Origin: Longimicrobiaceae bacterium | GTDB taxonomy: Bacteria; Gemmatimonadota; Gemmatimonadetes; Longimicrobiales; Longimicrobiaceae | Length of the DNA stretch: 64,000 nt | Assembly: GCA_036375715.1 (NCBI GenBank) | Contig: DASVBS010000025.1 | Coordinates: 1-64,000, forward strand | Reading direction: 5' to 3' | In this document: positions 41,443 to 49,723 of the stretch, piece by piece | Position numbering within the stretch: the first letter of the stretch is position 1 | How the letters are laid out: each line of letters begins with the position of its first letter | Program-made: the position numbers and the translations under genes | Notes under the pieces: model-generated | Seen by the model: the letters and a program-made list of their open reading frames with translations, nothing else | What the model was told of the DNA's origin: nothing | Database searches by the model: none

Positions 41443-44400
41443 ATGAAGACTCGGAAGGCCTGGATTGCCGCGCTGGTGACGCTGGCGGGTTTTCTCTTGC
41501 TGGCCGTGGTTCTCGACTGGCTCCTCCCCATAAACGGCGCCGATCGCGTCCTCCTCTGGGTCGGGATGCTGCTACTGGGCGGAATCGCCGCTTTCCTGCT
41601 CTACCTGCAGCTCGCACCACGGACGGCAAAGAAGAAGGGGCAGAGCGACGTCGAGCTGCTCCTGGCCGCCGCCCGCGAGCGTCTGAAGAAGGCGGGGATC
41701 TCAAAGGGTAAACCGGGACGTCTCCCGGTCACGCTGGTGATCGGCCCGACCGGCTGCGCCAAGACGACCTCGGTTCTCCAATCGGGGCTTGGAGCCGAGT
41801 TGCTCGCGGGAGAGACCTCCGGCCCAGCCGGAGTCGCACCCACCGAAGCCGTCAACATCTGGTACGCTCGGGGTGGCCTGATCGTGGAGGCGGGTGGGAA
41901 GGTGCCGGGCGATGCGGAACGCTGGCGTAGGCTGCTGCAGGGCCTGCGACCGGCACGGCTGGCCGCGGCACTCGGCAGAGGCAAACAGCCCCCGCGCGTG
42001 GCGGTCGCCTGCGTGAGCTGTGACCTCCTCCAGACATCCGGTAGTGGAGCGGCGCCGTCGGCCACCCAGCTGCGAGATGCGCTCGCCGAGGTCGCGCGCC
42101 AGTGGGGCGTTCGACTCCCGGTCTACGCGCTTTTCACCAAGGCCGACCGCATCCCCCACTTCGAGGAGTATGTGCGTGGGATGACGCGGGAGGAGACCCA
42201 GGAGCTCCTGGGGGCTACTCTGCCGTTAGCGGAGGTGACCCCTGGCGACTACGCCGACCATCAGGCGCACCGGCTCCGCACCGCCTTCGGCAACATCTTC
42301 GGCTACCTGGCGGCGCGACGCCTCGAGCTGCTTCCCCGTGAGCAGCGCGAGGCGGATCGTGGGGGCGCCTACGAGTTTCCACGGGAGATTCGCAAGCTCA
42401 CCGAGGCCGCGTCGCTGTTCCTGACCGAGCTGTGCCGGCCCAGCCAGCTCGGCATGAACCCCTTTCTCCGGGGGTTCTACTTCGCGGGCGTTCGACCGGT
42501 GATCGTCAGCGACACGCCAGCCGCCTCTCCCCAGCCGCAGCAGCGGATTTCTCTGGAGGCGACGGGCGTATTCGGCATCCCGTCGCTCACGGCGCCGCAG
42601 CCGGCGGCACGACCCTCCGGGGGCCGTCGTGTGCCCGACTGGGTCTTCCTGCGCCGGCTCTTCCCCGAGGTGATCCTCGCGGATGAGCGCGCCCACGCGC
42701 TCACCGCAGGCGGCCGTCGGGTGGACCTGCTGCGCCGCAGCCTGCTCGCCGCCGCGGCGGTGCTGCTGCTGGTGCTGTCCACCGGGTTCACGGTGTCGTA
42801 CGTGAACAACCGGGCGCTGCTGGCCCGGGGTCGCGATGCGCTGGAGGCGGTCCGACCGCTGGCGGCCGCGGTCGGCGAGGCTCCCCCGGAGCCCTCGCTG
42901 GTGCGCCTCGACTCCCTGCGCGCCACGGTCGATCGACTCAGCGACCACCTGCGAGGTAGGCCGCCTCTCCGCCTCCGCTGGGGGCTGTACACGGGCGACA
43001 AGGCGCGGTTGCCGCTGCGCCAGGTCTATTTTGACCGCTTCACCGAGCTGCTCTGGGGAACCACCCGTGGCGATCTGCTCGCCACACTCCAGTCGCTGCC
43101 GGATCAGCCGCAGGCAACCGAAGACTACTCCAGGATCTACGAGGCGCTGCGCGCATACCTGGTCACGACCAGTCATCCGCAGGAGAGCACTCCCGAGATC
43201 CTCACGCCGGTCCTGCTCCGCGAGTGGAGGTTCGGCGACAGCCTCGACCCGGCTCGTCGCGAGCTGACGAGCCGCCAGTTCGACTTCTTCGCCCGCGAGT
43301 TGCCCCTCGGACACCCGTTGCCGGCGGAGCCGAGCGAGCCAGTGGTGATCGCGGCGCGCGAGTTCCTGGCGAAGTTCACCGGGGTGGAGCCGTTCTACCG
43401 GGCGCTCCTCTCCGAAGCAGCCCGCGCTGGAGAGCCGATCCGCTTCGCGGAGCTGTATCCCCAGGCGAGCGCGGTGGTCCAGAGCTCTCAGGCGGTGCCG
43501 GCCGAGTTCACGCAAGCGGGTTGGGCACGGGTGGATTCGATCCTCGCCGACCTCGATCGGCTACTCACCCGCGAGGATTGGGTCCTGGGCGAGCGCGCCG
43601 CCATCGCCCCCTCCGACCGCGAGCGGCTGGCGGCCGACCTGCGCACTCGCTACGTGACCGACTATGCGGACGCCTGGCAGCAGTTCCTGGAATCCGCTTC
43701 CGTGGCCGGTTTCTCCGGGCCTGCTGATGCAGCGCGGAAGCTGGATCTGCTCGCGAGCAACCAGTCGCCGCTCCTGCAGCTGATCGCCCTGGCCTCTCGC
43801 CACACCTCGGTGGACAGTACAGTGTTGCGCCAGCTCTTCCAGCCGGTCTACGCTGTCATTCCGCCCGGTGAGTCAGACAGCTACATCAACGACGCGAACG
43901 CGCCCTATATGGGCGGACTCGTTTCGCTCCAGTCGGCCATGGCACAGGTCGCCGACGCGACTGGACCGGACCGCACGGAGGCGCTGGCTCAGGCGCAGAT
44001 GAGCGTCCAGCAGCTCGACCTGAGGGTGAGCGAGCTGACCCAGGGCTTCAGGACGGAAGGGAGGTCCGTGCTGGTGGGGAACCAGGTGCAGCGACTGCTG
44101 GAGTCACCGGTCGTTGCCGCCCGAGGGCTCGTGCGCGGGCTCCCGACCGCGCAGGTGAACGCGGCGGGGGCAAGCTTCTGTGCCCCCTTCCGCGCCCTCG
44201 AAGCCAGGTATCCGTTCGACGAGCGGGCGGTAGAGCCAGCCTCCATCGACGACCTCAGTGCACTACTCGGGCGCCCCAACAGCCGTCTGTGGAGCTTCTA
44301 CGAGGAGCAGTTGAGTCAGCTCCTTATACCGCAGGGGAACCAATATGCCGCGCCTCCTGCCGCCGAGCCCCGCCCGACGGAGGCCTTCACCGCGTTCTTC

Positions 44401-44844
44401 AACCGGGCTGCCCGGATCTCCGAGGCTCTTTTCCCGGACGGGGCCGAATCGCCCACCGTGCGCTTCGCGCTCCAGGTCTCGACCTCGAACGACCTCCCTG
44501 AGGTGCGCGTCACGATCGACGGGCAGACGCATGCGTTCACGCGAACCATGCCGGCCGCGCACACTTACGTCTGGGATGGAGCCCGCGCCCGCACCGTACG
44601 CGTGACCAAGGTGGTGGACGGGGTGGAGACCACGCTGCTGGAAGGCAGCGAGGGGCCGTGGGCGCTGCTTCGGCTCCTGCACCTTGCGAGCTGGGAGCAG
44701 ACGGGTGCCCAGCAGTACCGCCTGCGCTGGCTTCTCGCCGAAGCTCCCGGCGAGTTGACCGCCACGCTGACCTTCGCGTCGCGTGTGCCGATCTTCGCGC
44801 CCGGCCAGCTCCGGCTGGGCTGCGTATCTCAGATTCTCCGCTGA
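41443..44844 (+). CDS. tssM: Type VI secretion inner-membrane protein TssM (IcmF family)
   Basis: An 1133-residue membrane-complex core. Two transmembrane helices lie near residues 8-29 and 35-58, a third near 432-452, followed by a large periplasmic part. The cytoplasmic nucleotide-binding region carries GPTGCAKTT at 101-109, a Walker A with Ala in place of the last Gly, so ATP or GTP binding may be weakened. IcmF-family text is clear in PVYALFTKADRIPHFEEYVRGMTREE and in the C-terminal domain VRFALQVSTSNDLPEVRVTIDGQ...WALLRLLHLASWEQTG. The stop overlaps the next start by one base (TGATG), linking it to the lipoprotein gene. Confidence 0.97.
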   Translation: MKTRKAWIAALVTLAGFLLLAVVLDWLLPINGADRVLLWVGMLLLGGIAAFLLYLQLAPRTAKKKGQSDVELLLAAARERLKKAGISKGKPGRLPVTLVIGPTGCAKTTSVLQSGLGAELLAGETSGPAGVAPTEAVNIWYARGGLIVEAGGKVPGDAERWRRLLQGLRPARLAAALGRGKQPPRVAVACVSCDLLQTSGSGAAPSATQLRDALAEVARQWGVRLPVYALFTKADRIPHFEEYVRGMTREETQELLGATLPLAEVTPGDYADHQAHRLRTAFGNIFGYLAARRLELLPREQREADRGGAYEFPREIRKLTEAASLFLTELCRPSQLGMNPFLRGFYFAGVRPVIVSDTPAASPQPQQRISLEATGVFGIPSLTAPQPAARPSGGRRVPDWVFLRRLFPEVILADERAHALTAGGRRVDLLRRSLLAAAAVLLLVLSTGFTVSYVNNRALLARGRDALEAVRPLAAAVGEAPPEPSLVRLDSLRATVDRLSDHLRGRPPLRLRWGLYTGDKARLPLRQVYFDRFTELLWGTTRGDLLATLQSLPDQPQATEDYSRIYEALRAYLVTTSHPQESTPEILTPVLLREWRFGDSLDPARRELTSRQFDFFARELPLGHPLPAEPSEPVVIAAREFLAKFTGVEPFYRALLSEAARAGEPIRFAELYPQASAVVQSSQAVPAEFTQAGWARVDSILADLDRLLTREDWVLGERAAIAPSDRERLAADLRTRYVTDYADAWQQFLESASVAGFSGPADAARKLDLLASNQSPLLQLIALASRHTSVDSTVLRQLFQPVYAVIPPGESDSYINDANAPYMGGLVSLQSAMAQVADATGPDRTEALAQAQMSVQQLDLRVSELTQGFRTEGRSVLVGNQVQRLLESPVVAARGLVRGLPTAQVNAAGASFCAPFRALEARYPFDERAVEPASIDDLSALLGRPNSRLWSFYEEQLSQLLIPQGNQYAAPPAAEPRPTEAFTAFFNRAARISEALFPDGAESPTVRFALQVSTSNDLPEVRVTIDGQTHAFTRTMPAAHTYVWDGARARTVRVTKVVDGVETTLLEGSEGPWALLRLLHLASWEQTGAQQYRLRWLLAEAPGELTATLTFASRVPIFAPGQLRLGCVSQILR

Positions 44845-45443
44845 TGCGATCGCTCACTGCCTCCATGGCCAGCTACAAGCTTCGCTCGCTCCTCCTTCTG
44901 CTCGGCATCGCCCTCGTCCTGCCGGCCTGCCGGCGCAGTGGAGGAACGCAAGCTCCCGCTGGCCCGCCACCGCCCGCGCCGCTCGCGCCTACCGCCCTGC
45001 TCTACTACGACAACAGCGGCGGCATCCAGGATTCTCTGCGGGTGGTGATCCGCGATGCGGAGGAATTCGAGCGCACCTGGCGCCGTGCCACCTCGACCCA
45101 GTCCTCGCCCCCGCCGATGCCGACGGTTGCGTTCGACCGCGCAATGGTGCTGCTGGTCGCGGCCGGGCGCATGAAGCCGGACGATGTGGTCCGCGTCGAT
45201 AGCGTGGGCATCCACGACGAGGTGACCGCGACCGGCGAGCGCGAGCGGGTGATGCAGGTCATCGTCCGCACCGTGCGAGGCTGCGGCGGCTTCAGCAGCG
45301 ACGCATATCCGCTGGCGCTGGTGCAGGTCGCGCGCTTCGAGGGGCCGGTGCGATTCACCGAGCGGAGCGAACGGGCAGCCGGTTGCGCGGGAGCGGCCCT
45401 CATCGAGAGCCGGCCGCTATACGCATCGAAGCATTCTGAATGA
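44844..45443 (+). CDS. PrcB-like lipoprotein, candidate TssJ substitute
   Basis: A 199-residue lipoprotein: signal peptide with lipobox LVLPAC places the lipidated Cys at 29. The mature domain (about 50-199) is beta-rich and resembles the PrcB C-terminal domain, with FDRAMVLLVAAGRMKPDDVVRVDSVGI followed by VIVRTVRGCGGFSSDAYPLALVQVARFEGPVRFTE. TssJ, the usual outer-membrane lipoprotein that binds TssM, is missing in this locus, and this gene starts inside the tssM stop (TGATG), the place where tssJ-like partners are often found. A TssJ-like role is inference; it could also be an unrelated envelope factor. It overlaps the kinase start by 4 nt. Confidence 0.85.
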   Translation: MRSLTASMASYKLRSLLLLLGIALVLPACRRSGGTQAPAGPPPPAPLAPTALLYYDNSGGIQDSLRVVIRDAEEFERTWRRATSTQSSPPPMPTVAFDRAMVLLVAAGRMKPDDVVRVDSVGIHDEVTATGERERVMQVIVRTVRGCGGFSSDAYPLALVQVARFEGPVRFTERSERAAGCAGAALIESRPLYASKHSE

Positions 45444-47119
45444 CCACCCATCACGAACAGACCGGCCCGCAGGGCCCCGAGTTGCCGCCTACGCTGGCCA
45501 ACGGCGCGGAGACCGACGCCTCGACTTCGGGCGACCTGGTAGGCCGCGTGCTCGCCGGCCGCTATCGCATCCTGCGAAAGCTCGGCGAAGGGGCCATGGG
45601 CGCCGTGTACCTGGGCGAGCACCTGAAGATTGGTCGAAAGGACGCGATCAAGGTCCTCCGCGATCAGCTCGCCAGCGACCCCGATGCGATCGCCCGCTTC
45701 GTCCGCGGGACCCGCAACGTGTCGATGATCCGGCACCCGAACATCTGCACGATCTACGACTACAGCGACACGGCGGATGGTATCCAGTTCGTGGCGATGG
45801 AGTTCGTGCCGGGCGAGACGCTGCGCGACCTGCTGAACCGCGAGACGAGGCTGCCCGTCGATACCGCGGTAAAGATCGCCATCCAGGTGGCCGAGGCGCT
45901 CGACGCCGCTCACCAGGTGGGGATCGTCCACCGAGACCTCAAGCCCGCCAACATCATGGTCGTGCAGGGGCGGCAGGGCCTGGAGGTCAAGGTGGTCGAC
46001 TTCGACATCGCGAAGGGTTCGCAGGAGGGGGAGGGCGAAGAGGTCACGCGAATGGGATTCGTGGTGGGCACGCCCGAGTACATGAGCCCCGAGCAACTCA
46101 TCGGCGATCGTCTCGACGGACGGAGCGACGTCTACTCGCTGGCGCTGGTACTCTACCGCATGCTGACAGGCACGCTTCCGTTCGCCGCTCAGGACACGCA
46201 GGACCTGATGGTCAAGCGCCTGACCGAAGAGCCGATGAGCCTCGCCGGCGGCCTTCCCGGGGCGTCCTTTCCGCTCGCCCTCGAGATGGCGATTCGCCGC
46301 GCGCTGCAGCGGAAGCCGGAAGACCGCCAGCGAACGGCCGCCGAGTTCGCGCAGGAGGTCGCTGCCGCGGTTTCCCCGGTCGTCAGGGATCGGCGTTCGG
46401 CGCCGCGCGGCGACACAAGTGCCTCGACGCGCGAGACGGAGCGCTCACGCACCGATTCATCGGAGACTGACGGGCGGCGGCGCTTGGTCCTGCTGTGGGG
46501 CGGAGGGGCCACCGCGGCGGTGGCGCTGGTGGCCCTCGGCCTCTTCGCCTTCGGAGGGGAGGGAGGAGAGGGAGGCGAGGAGCTCGCGACTGACACGCCG
46601 TCTCCGCAGACGCCGATGGTCGAATACAGCGATCCGGTGTCGACAGCCGAGGACGAAGCCTCCGGCAGTCCGGCCGAACCGGAAGCCGATACCGCCGCAC
46701 TCGGCTCTGCTCCAAGTGCTCAAGGCACCCGGCAGACTACCTCCGTGGCGGCAGAGCCGGCGGGAAATCCACCGGAAGAGGCGAGGGCTGAGGGCGCGCC
46801 GGCGGAACCGTCGACCGCTGTATCTGCCTCGCCCTCGCAGGACGAGCTCCTCTCCATGCTGGAGCGAACGATGGACCCCGGCTCGAGCGGACCCGCGCTC
46901 CGGGAGATTCACCAGCGCGCGGCCGATGCCTGGAACGACCGGACGATCCCGAGTGAACATCGGGCGCTGGCGGCGTACGTCGCTAGCAACAGCCTGATCG
47001 CTCTGGGCGACACGACGCAGGCCGTGACCTGGCTGCAGCGCGCCGTCGATCTTCGCCCTGACTACGACCCGTACCGGACCGAGCTGAATCTCTACCAGCA
47101 GCTCCTCCGCGGATACTGA
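45440..47119 (+). CDS. Transmembrane Ser/Thr protein kinase (PpkA-like)
   Basis: A 559-residue kinase. The catalytic domain (about 42-310) has the glycine loop LGEGAMGAVY at 48-57, Lys71, the HRDLKPANI loop with Asp166, and GTPEYMSPE at 210-218. The metal motif is DFD (187-189) instead of DFG. A transmembrane helix at about 349-372 is followed by an Ala/Pro/Glu-rich spacer and a helical TPR-like C-terminus (about 470-559). In other type VI systems PpkA phosphorylates an FHA protein to trigger assembly; an FHA protein is encoded immediately downstream. Starts with an ATGA overlap on the lipoprotein gene. No PppA-type phosphatase was seen. Confidence 0.96.
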   Translation: MTTHHEQTGPQGPELPPTLANGAETDASTSGDLVGRVLAGRYRILRKLGEGAMGAVYLGEHLKIGRKDAIKVLRDQLASDPDAIARFVRGTRNVSMIRHPNICTIYDYSDTADGIQFVAMEFVPGETLRDLLNRETRLPVDTAVKIAIQVAEALDAAHQVGIVHRDLKPANIMVVQGRQGLEVKVVDFDIAKGSQEGEGEEVTRMGFVVGTPEYMSPEQLIGDRLDGRSDVYSLALVLYRMLTGTLPFAAQDTQDLMVKRLTEEPMSLAGGLPGASFPLALEMAIRRALQRKPEDRQRTAAEFAQEVAAAVSPVVRDRRSAPRGDTSASTRETERSRTDSSETDGRRRLVLLWGGGATAAVALVALGLFAFGGEGGEGGEELATDTPSPQTPMVEYSDPVSTAEDEASGSPAEPEADTAALGSAPSAQGTRQTTSVAAEPAGNPPEEARAEGAPAEPSTAVSASPSQDELLSMLERTMDPGSSGPALREIHQRAADAWNDRTIPSEHRALAAYVASNSLIALGDTTQAVTWLQRAVDLRPDYDPYRTELNLYQQLLRGY

Positions 47120-47161
47120 CCTCCACCGCCCCCATTTCCCGGCACGATTCGGAGACTCCCT

Positions 47162-48535
47162 TTGGACGCACAGCTCGGAATCCTCACGGGAGCGCGCGCG
47201 GGCGAGACGCTGAGCTTCTCGCAGCGAGCGATCTCCGTAGGACGGCACCCCGAGGTCGATCTTCGCTTCGACCCCGCTTCCGACCGGGCAGTGTCAGCTC
47301 GGCATGCATTGCTCTTCTACGAAGACGGCAACTGGTACATTCGCGACCTCGGCAGCCGGAACGGGACCTTCGTCAACGACCGGCCGGTGAGGGAGGATCT
47401 CCGTCTGAGGAACGGGGATCGGATCACCTTCGGCGTGCAGGGCCCCACGGTACAGTTCGCCACCGATCGCGCCTCCTTGACCGGGTTCGCCGCGGCGAGT
47501 CCTGCGGCAAGGGACTCCCGCGGCCCCTCAACCGTGGAGCGTCTGCGAATCGAGCTGGTTCGCCGGACCCGCCGCTATCGCGCAGCGGCCATCGGGCTCG
47601 TGGTGGTGGCCGCCGGAGTCGTGGGAACGATTCTCTTCCTTGGCGATCGTCAGCGCGCCGCCTGGGATCGAGAGCGCACGGCGATGCGACTGCAGATCGA
47701 CAGCCTGCACTCCGCGGGCAGCCGGGCGATCGAGAGTTTGGAGCAGCAGTTGAGCGCGCTCACCAGCTCCCTGCGCGCTTCGGAATTGCGCATCCAGGAG
47801 CTCCAGGAGGCGATCGCGGCCGCTGAGTCGCGCGGCAATATCGGCGAAGCCGAGGGGCTGCGGCGTGAGCTGCTCGCCGAGAGCACCGGATTGCGCAACC
47901 GGCAGGTCGCGGCGGGCCTCGACTTCGAGCTCATCCAGGATCGCAACCGGCACGCGGTTGCTCGCATCTTCGTCGAGTACGAGAGCGGAGAGGTCGCAAC
48001 TGCCACGGCCTTCGCCATCCGCCCGGACGCCACCCTGCTGACCAGCCGTCATGTCATGGTCGACGCCCAGGGTGTGCTGCGGCCGCGCCGCATCGCCGTC
48101 CAGTTCTCGGATTCCGAGCAGGTGTGGCCAGCCCGGCTGCTGGCCGTGTCCGACGCGGATCTGGCCCTGGTCAAGGTGGACAACATTCTGGGGCGAGTCC
48201 CGGTCGTTCACGGTCTCAACCTGCGCGGCGATACGCTGCCACCCGGTAGCCCGGTGGCCATGATCGGATTCCCGCACGGAGGCGCCGTGGCGGATCCGGA
48301 TCTCACGGTGGGCTACGCCCGACCTCTGCTCTCGGCCGGGGTGATACAGGAGACCTCGCCGACCCGGTTCAGGGTGCAGGGCTACGGGGCCGTAGGGGCG
48401 AGTGGCAGTCCGGTGCTGGACGCCAACGGCGACGTGGTGGCGATCGTCTTTGGAGGGCGGGCCGAGCCCGATGGGCATTCTGTTTACGCCGTGCCGGCGG
48501 CGGCAGCAGAGCGCTTGCTCACAGAAGTGTTTTGA
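47162..48535 (+). CDS. FHA domain - transmembrane - trypsin-like serine protease fusion
   Basis: A 457-residue protein with three parts. Residues about 1-100 are a cytoplasmic FHA domain with the conserved SVGRHPEVDLRF, SARHALL and DLGSRNGTFVN motifs that bind phosphothreonine. A transmembrane helix follows at about 138-160, then a coiled coil at about 165-230. Residues about 255-457 are a trypsin/HtrA-like protease with complete triad: His297 (LTSRHVM), Asp333 (SDADLALV) and Ser414 (GASGSPV). The protease should face the periplasm. TTG 47162 is the only start that keeps the FHA strand 1, and it has a GGAG box upstream. The kinase gene ends 42 nt upstream, so a phospho-signal passed across the inner membrane to the protease is a natural model. 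Confidence 0.93.
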   Translation: MDAQLGILTGARAGETLSFSQRAISVGRHPEVDLRFDPASDRAVSARHALLFYEDGNWYIRDLGSRNGTFVNDRPVREDLRLRNGDRITFGVQGPTVQFATDRASLTGFAAASPAARDSRGPSTVERLRIELVRRTRRYRAAAIGLVVVAAGVVGTILFLGDRQRAAWDRERTAMRLQIDSLHSAGSRAIESLEQQLSALTSSLRASELRIQELQEAIAAAESRGNIGEAEGLRRELLAESTGLRNRQVAAGLDFELIQDRNRHAVARIFVEYESGEVATATAFAIRPDATLLTSRHVMVDAQGVLRPRRIAVQFSDSEQVWPARLLAVSDADLALVKVDNILGRVPVVHGLNLRGDTLPPGSPVAMIGFPHGGAVADPDLTVGYARPLLSAGVIQETSPTRFRVQGYGAVGASGSPVLDANGDVVAIVFGGRAEPDGHSVYAVPAAAAERLLTEVF

Positions 48536-48542
48536 TTTTTTT

Positions 48543-48558
48543 CGCCTGGCCGCAGGCG
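48543..48558. terminator. Short hairpin between convergent genes
   Basis: CGCCTG-GCCG-CAGGCG forms a 6-bp stem. A run of seven T lies just before it on the plus strand (48536-48542), so it does not have the classical order for either gene, although it sits between the FHA-protease and CsgG-like stops. Confidence 0.3.
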
Positions 48559-48567
48559 CAATCTACC

Positions 48568-49275
48568 TCAACTTCCAGTCAGCTGGCGAAGCGCCTCCCT
48601 CGCCTCGGTCATCTCGGGGAACCGCTCGGCAATCTGCCGATACAGCTCGATGGCCTGCTCCTGCCGGCCTCCGTCCTGGAAGACCTGCGCGCGGGAGAAC
48701 ATGGTCACCGCCTCGGGTGGGATCTCGCGCGAGCGGCGCTCCTGGACCAGGGCGACCTCGAGCGGAGGTAGGTCGATTCCTTCGGTGATCTCATTCGCGA
48801 AGTCGACCAGCATCTCGTAGAGATTCTCCTTCCGGTTCCGCAGCTCCACCGGCTGCATCACCTCCCCCGTCTCCACGTTGATGATCCGTCCGTCGAGCCG
48901 GAAATTCCCATACAGGTCCATGAAGACGCCGGTTACGGCATAGCGGGCGCCGACCAGGCGACCGATGCGAGCCGCCGTGCCGGGGTCCACCTGCCCGGTG
49001 CGCACCAGCCCCTGCTCTTCGAGGATGGCTCTCAGCTGGCTCCGCTCCACCACACGCAGGTTTGTGTTCTGCGCCAGCTCCGTCAGCATCAGCTGCTGGA
49101 TACCCACCTCGAGTGGCGCGAGGTCCTCCCGATCCGGACCGAATGATCCGCCATTCGTAAACGGAAAGACCGCCACGCCGGGCCGCGTGTCCGTCGCTTG
49201 AGCGAACAGCTCCACGGTGGCCAGGGGCAACAGCAGAAGCGCAAGAACAACCCGACGAGTCCAGTTGCAATGCAT
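48568..49275 (-). CDS. CsgG-like exported protein
   Basis: A 235-residue exported protein with a signal peptide (RRVVLALLLLPLATVELFAQ). Residues about 30-160 match the CsgG/curli-assembly domain: RPGVAVFPFTNGGSFGPDREDLAPLEVGIQQLMLTEL, LRVVERSQLRAILEEQGL and GRLVGARYAVTGVFMDLYGNFRLDGRIINVETGE. Such domains form outer-membrane-associated oligomers or periplasmic assemblies. There is no lipobox Cys, unlike true CsgG. The C-terminal 60 residues are TPR-like (AVTMFSRAQVFQDGGRQEQAIELYRQIAERFPE). The ribosome-binding site GGGGAGG is strong. It may work with the adjacent divergent outer-membrane protein. Confidence 0.85.
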   Translation of the reverse strand: MHCNWTRRVVLALLLLPLATVELFAQATDTRPGVAVFPFTNGGSFGPDREDLAPLEVGIQQLMLTELAQNTNLRVVERSQLRAILEEQGLVRTGQVDPGTAARIGRLVGARYAVTGVFMDLYGNFRLDGRIINVETGEVMQPVELRNRKENLYEMLVDFANEITEGIDLPPLEVALVQERRSREIPPEAVTMFSRAQVFQDGGRQEQAIELYRQIAERFPEMTEAREALRQLTGS

Positions 49276-49723
49276 GTGAGCCTCCCCTGAGGAAGTCGTA
49301 GCGGCCGATCAACCTTCCGTTCCGATGACGATCCTTCTTCTCCGATGGGCAGCGATCGCGTTCTCGCCCACTTCGCCTATCGGCCGCTCTGCGACGAAGG
49401 GATCACCACCGCAGCCGGGACCTGCCGATGGTATCGACATCTTGTCGGAGGATCAGTGCGCGTAGGTCAGCACGAGCCACGAACGATGACGAGAGAGGAG
49501 ACGATCGAGGTCCGGTCAGGAAAGGTCGCAGAGGTGACGTGTGCGGCCGTTGGGGTCGTTGATTCGGCTACAAAGACCGCTCCACAGACCGATACTAAGT
49601 CTCAGAACGGTCGGCAGGCAAAGTAATCTCGGCTCGTCCTTTGCGGTAGCATTTCGAGTCCCTACTCCTGCCCCCGACCCCCGATCTCGCCCGAAAAGGC
49701 CCCACCCCGTTCCACGATCGACA
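49276..49723. other. Divergent intergenic region
   Basis: 448 nt separate the CsgG-like gene (minus) and the outer-membrane protein gene (plus). The strong ribosome-binding site of the CsgG-like gene lies at its left edge. I see no other supported gene or repeat; small open frames here lack coding character. Confidence 0.4.

Noticed and set aside
45440-47119. Reading the kinase as a pseudokinase because of its DFD motif
   Set aside because: Lys71, Asp166, Asp187 and the glycine loop are intact, so activity remains plausible.
49345-49626. 93-codon open frame in the divergent region upstream of the outer-membrane protein
   Set aside because: No ribosome-binding site, no hydrophobic core or motif, and it runs across the likely promoter region.
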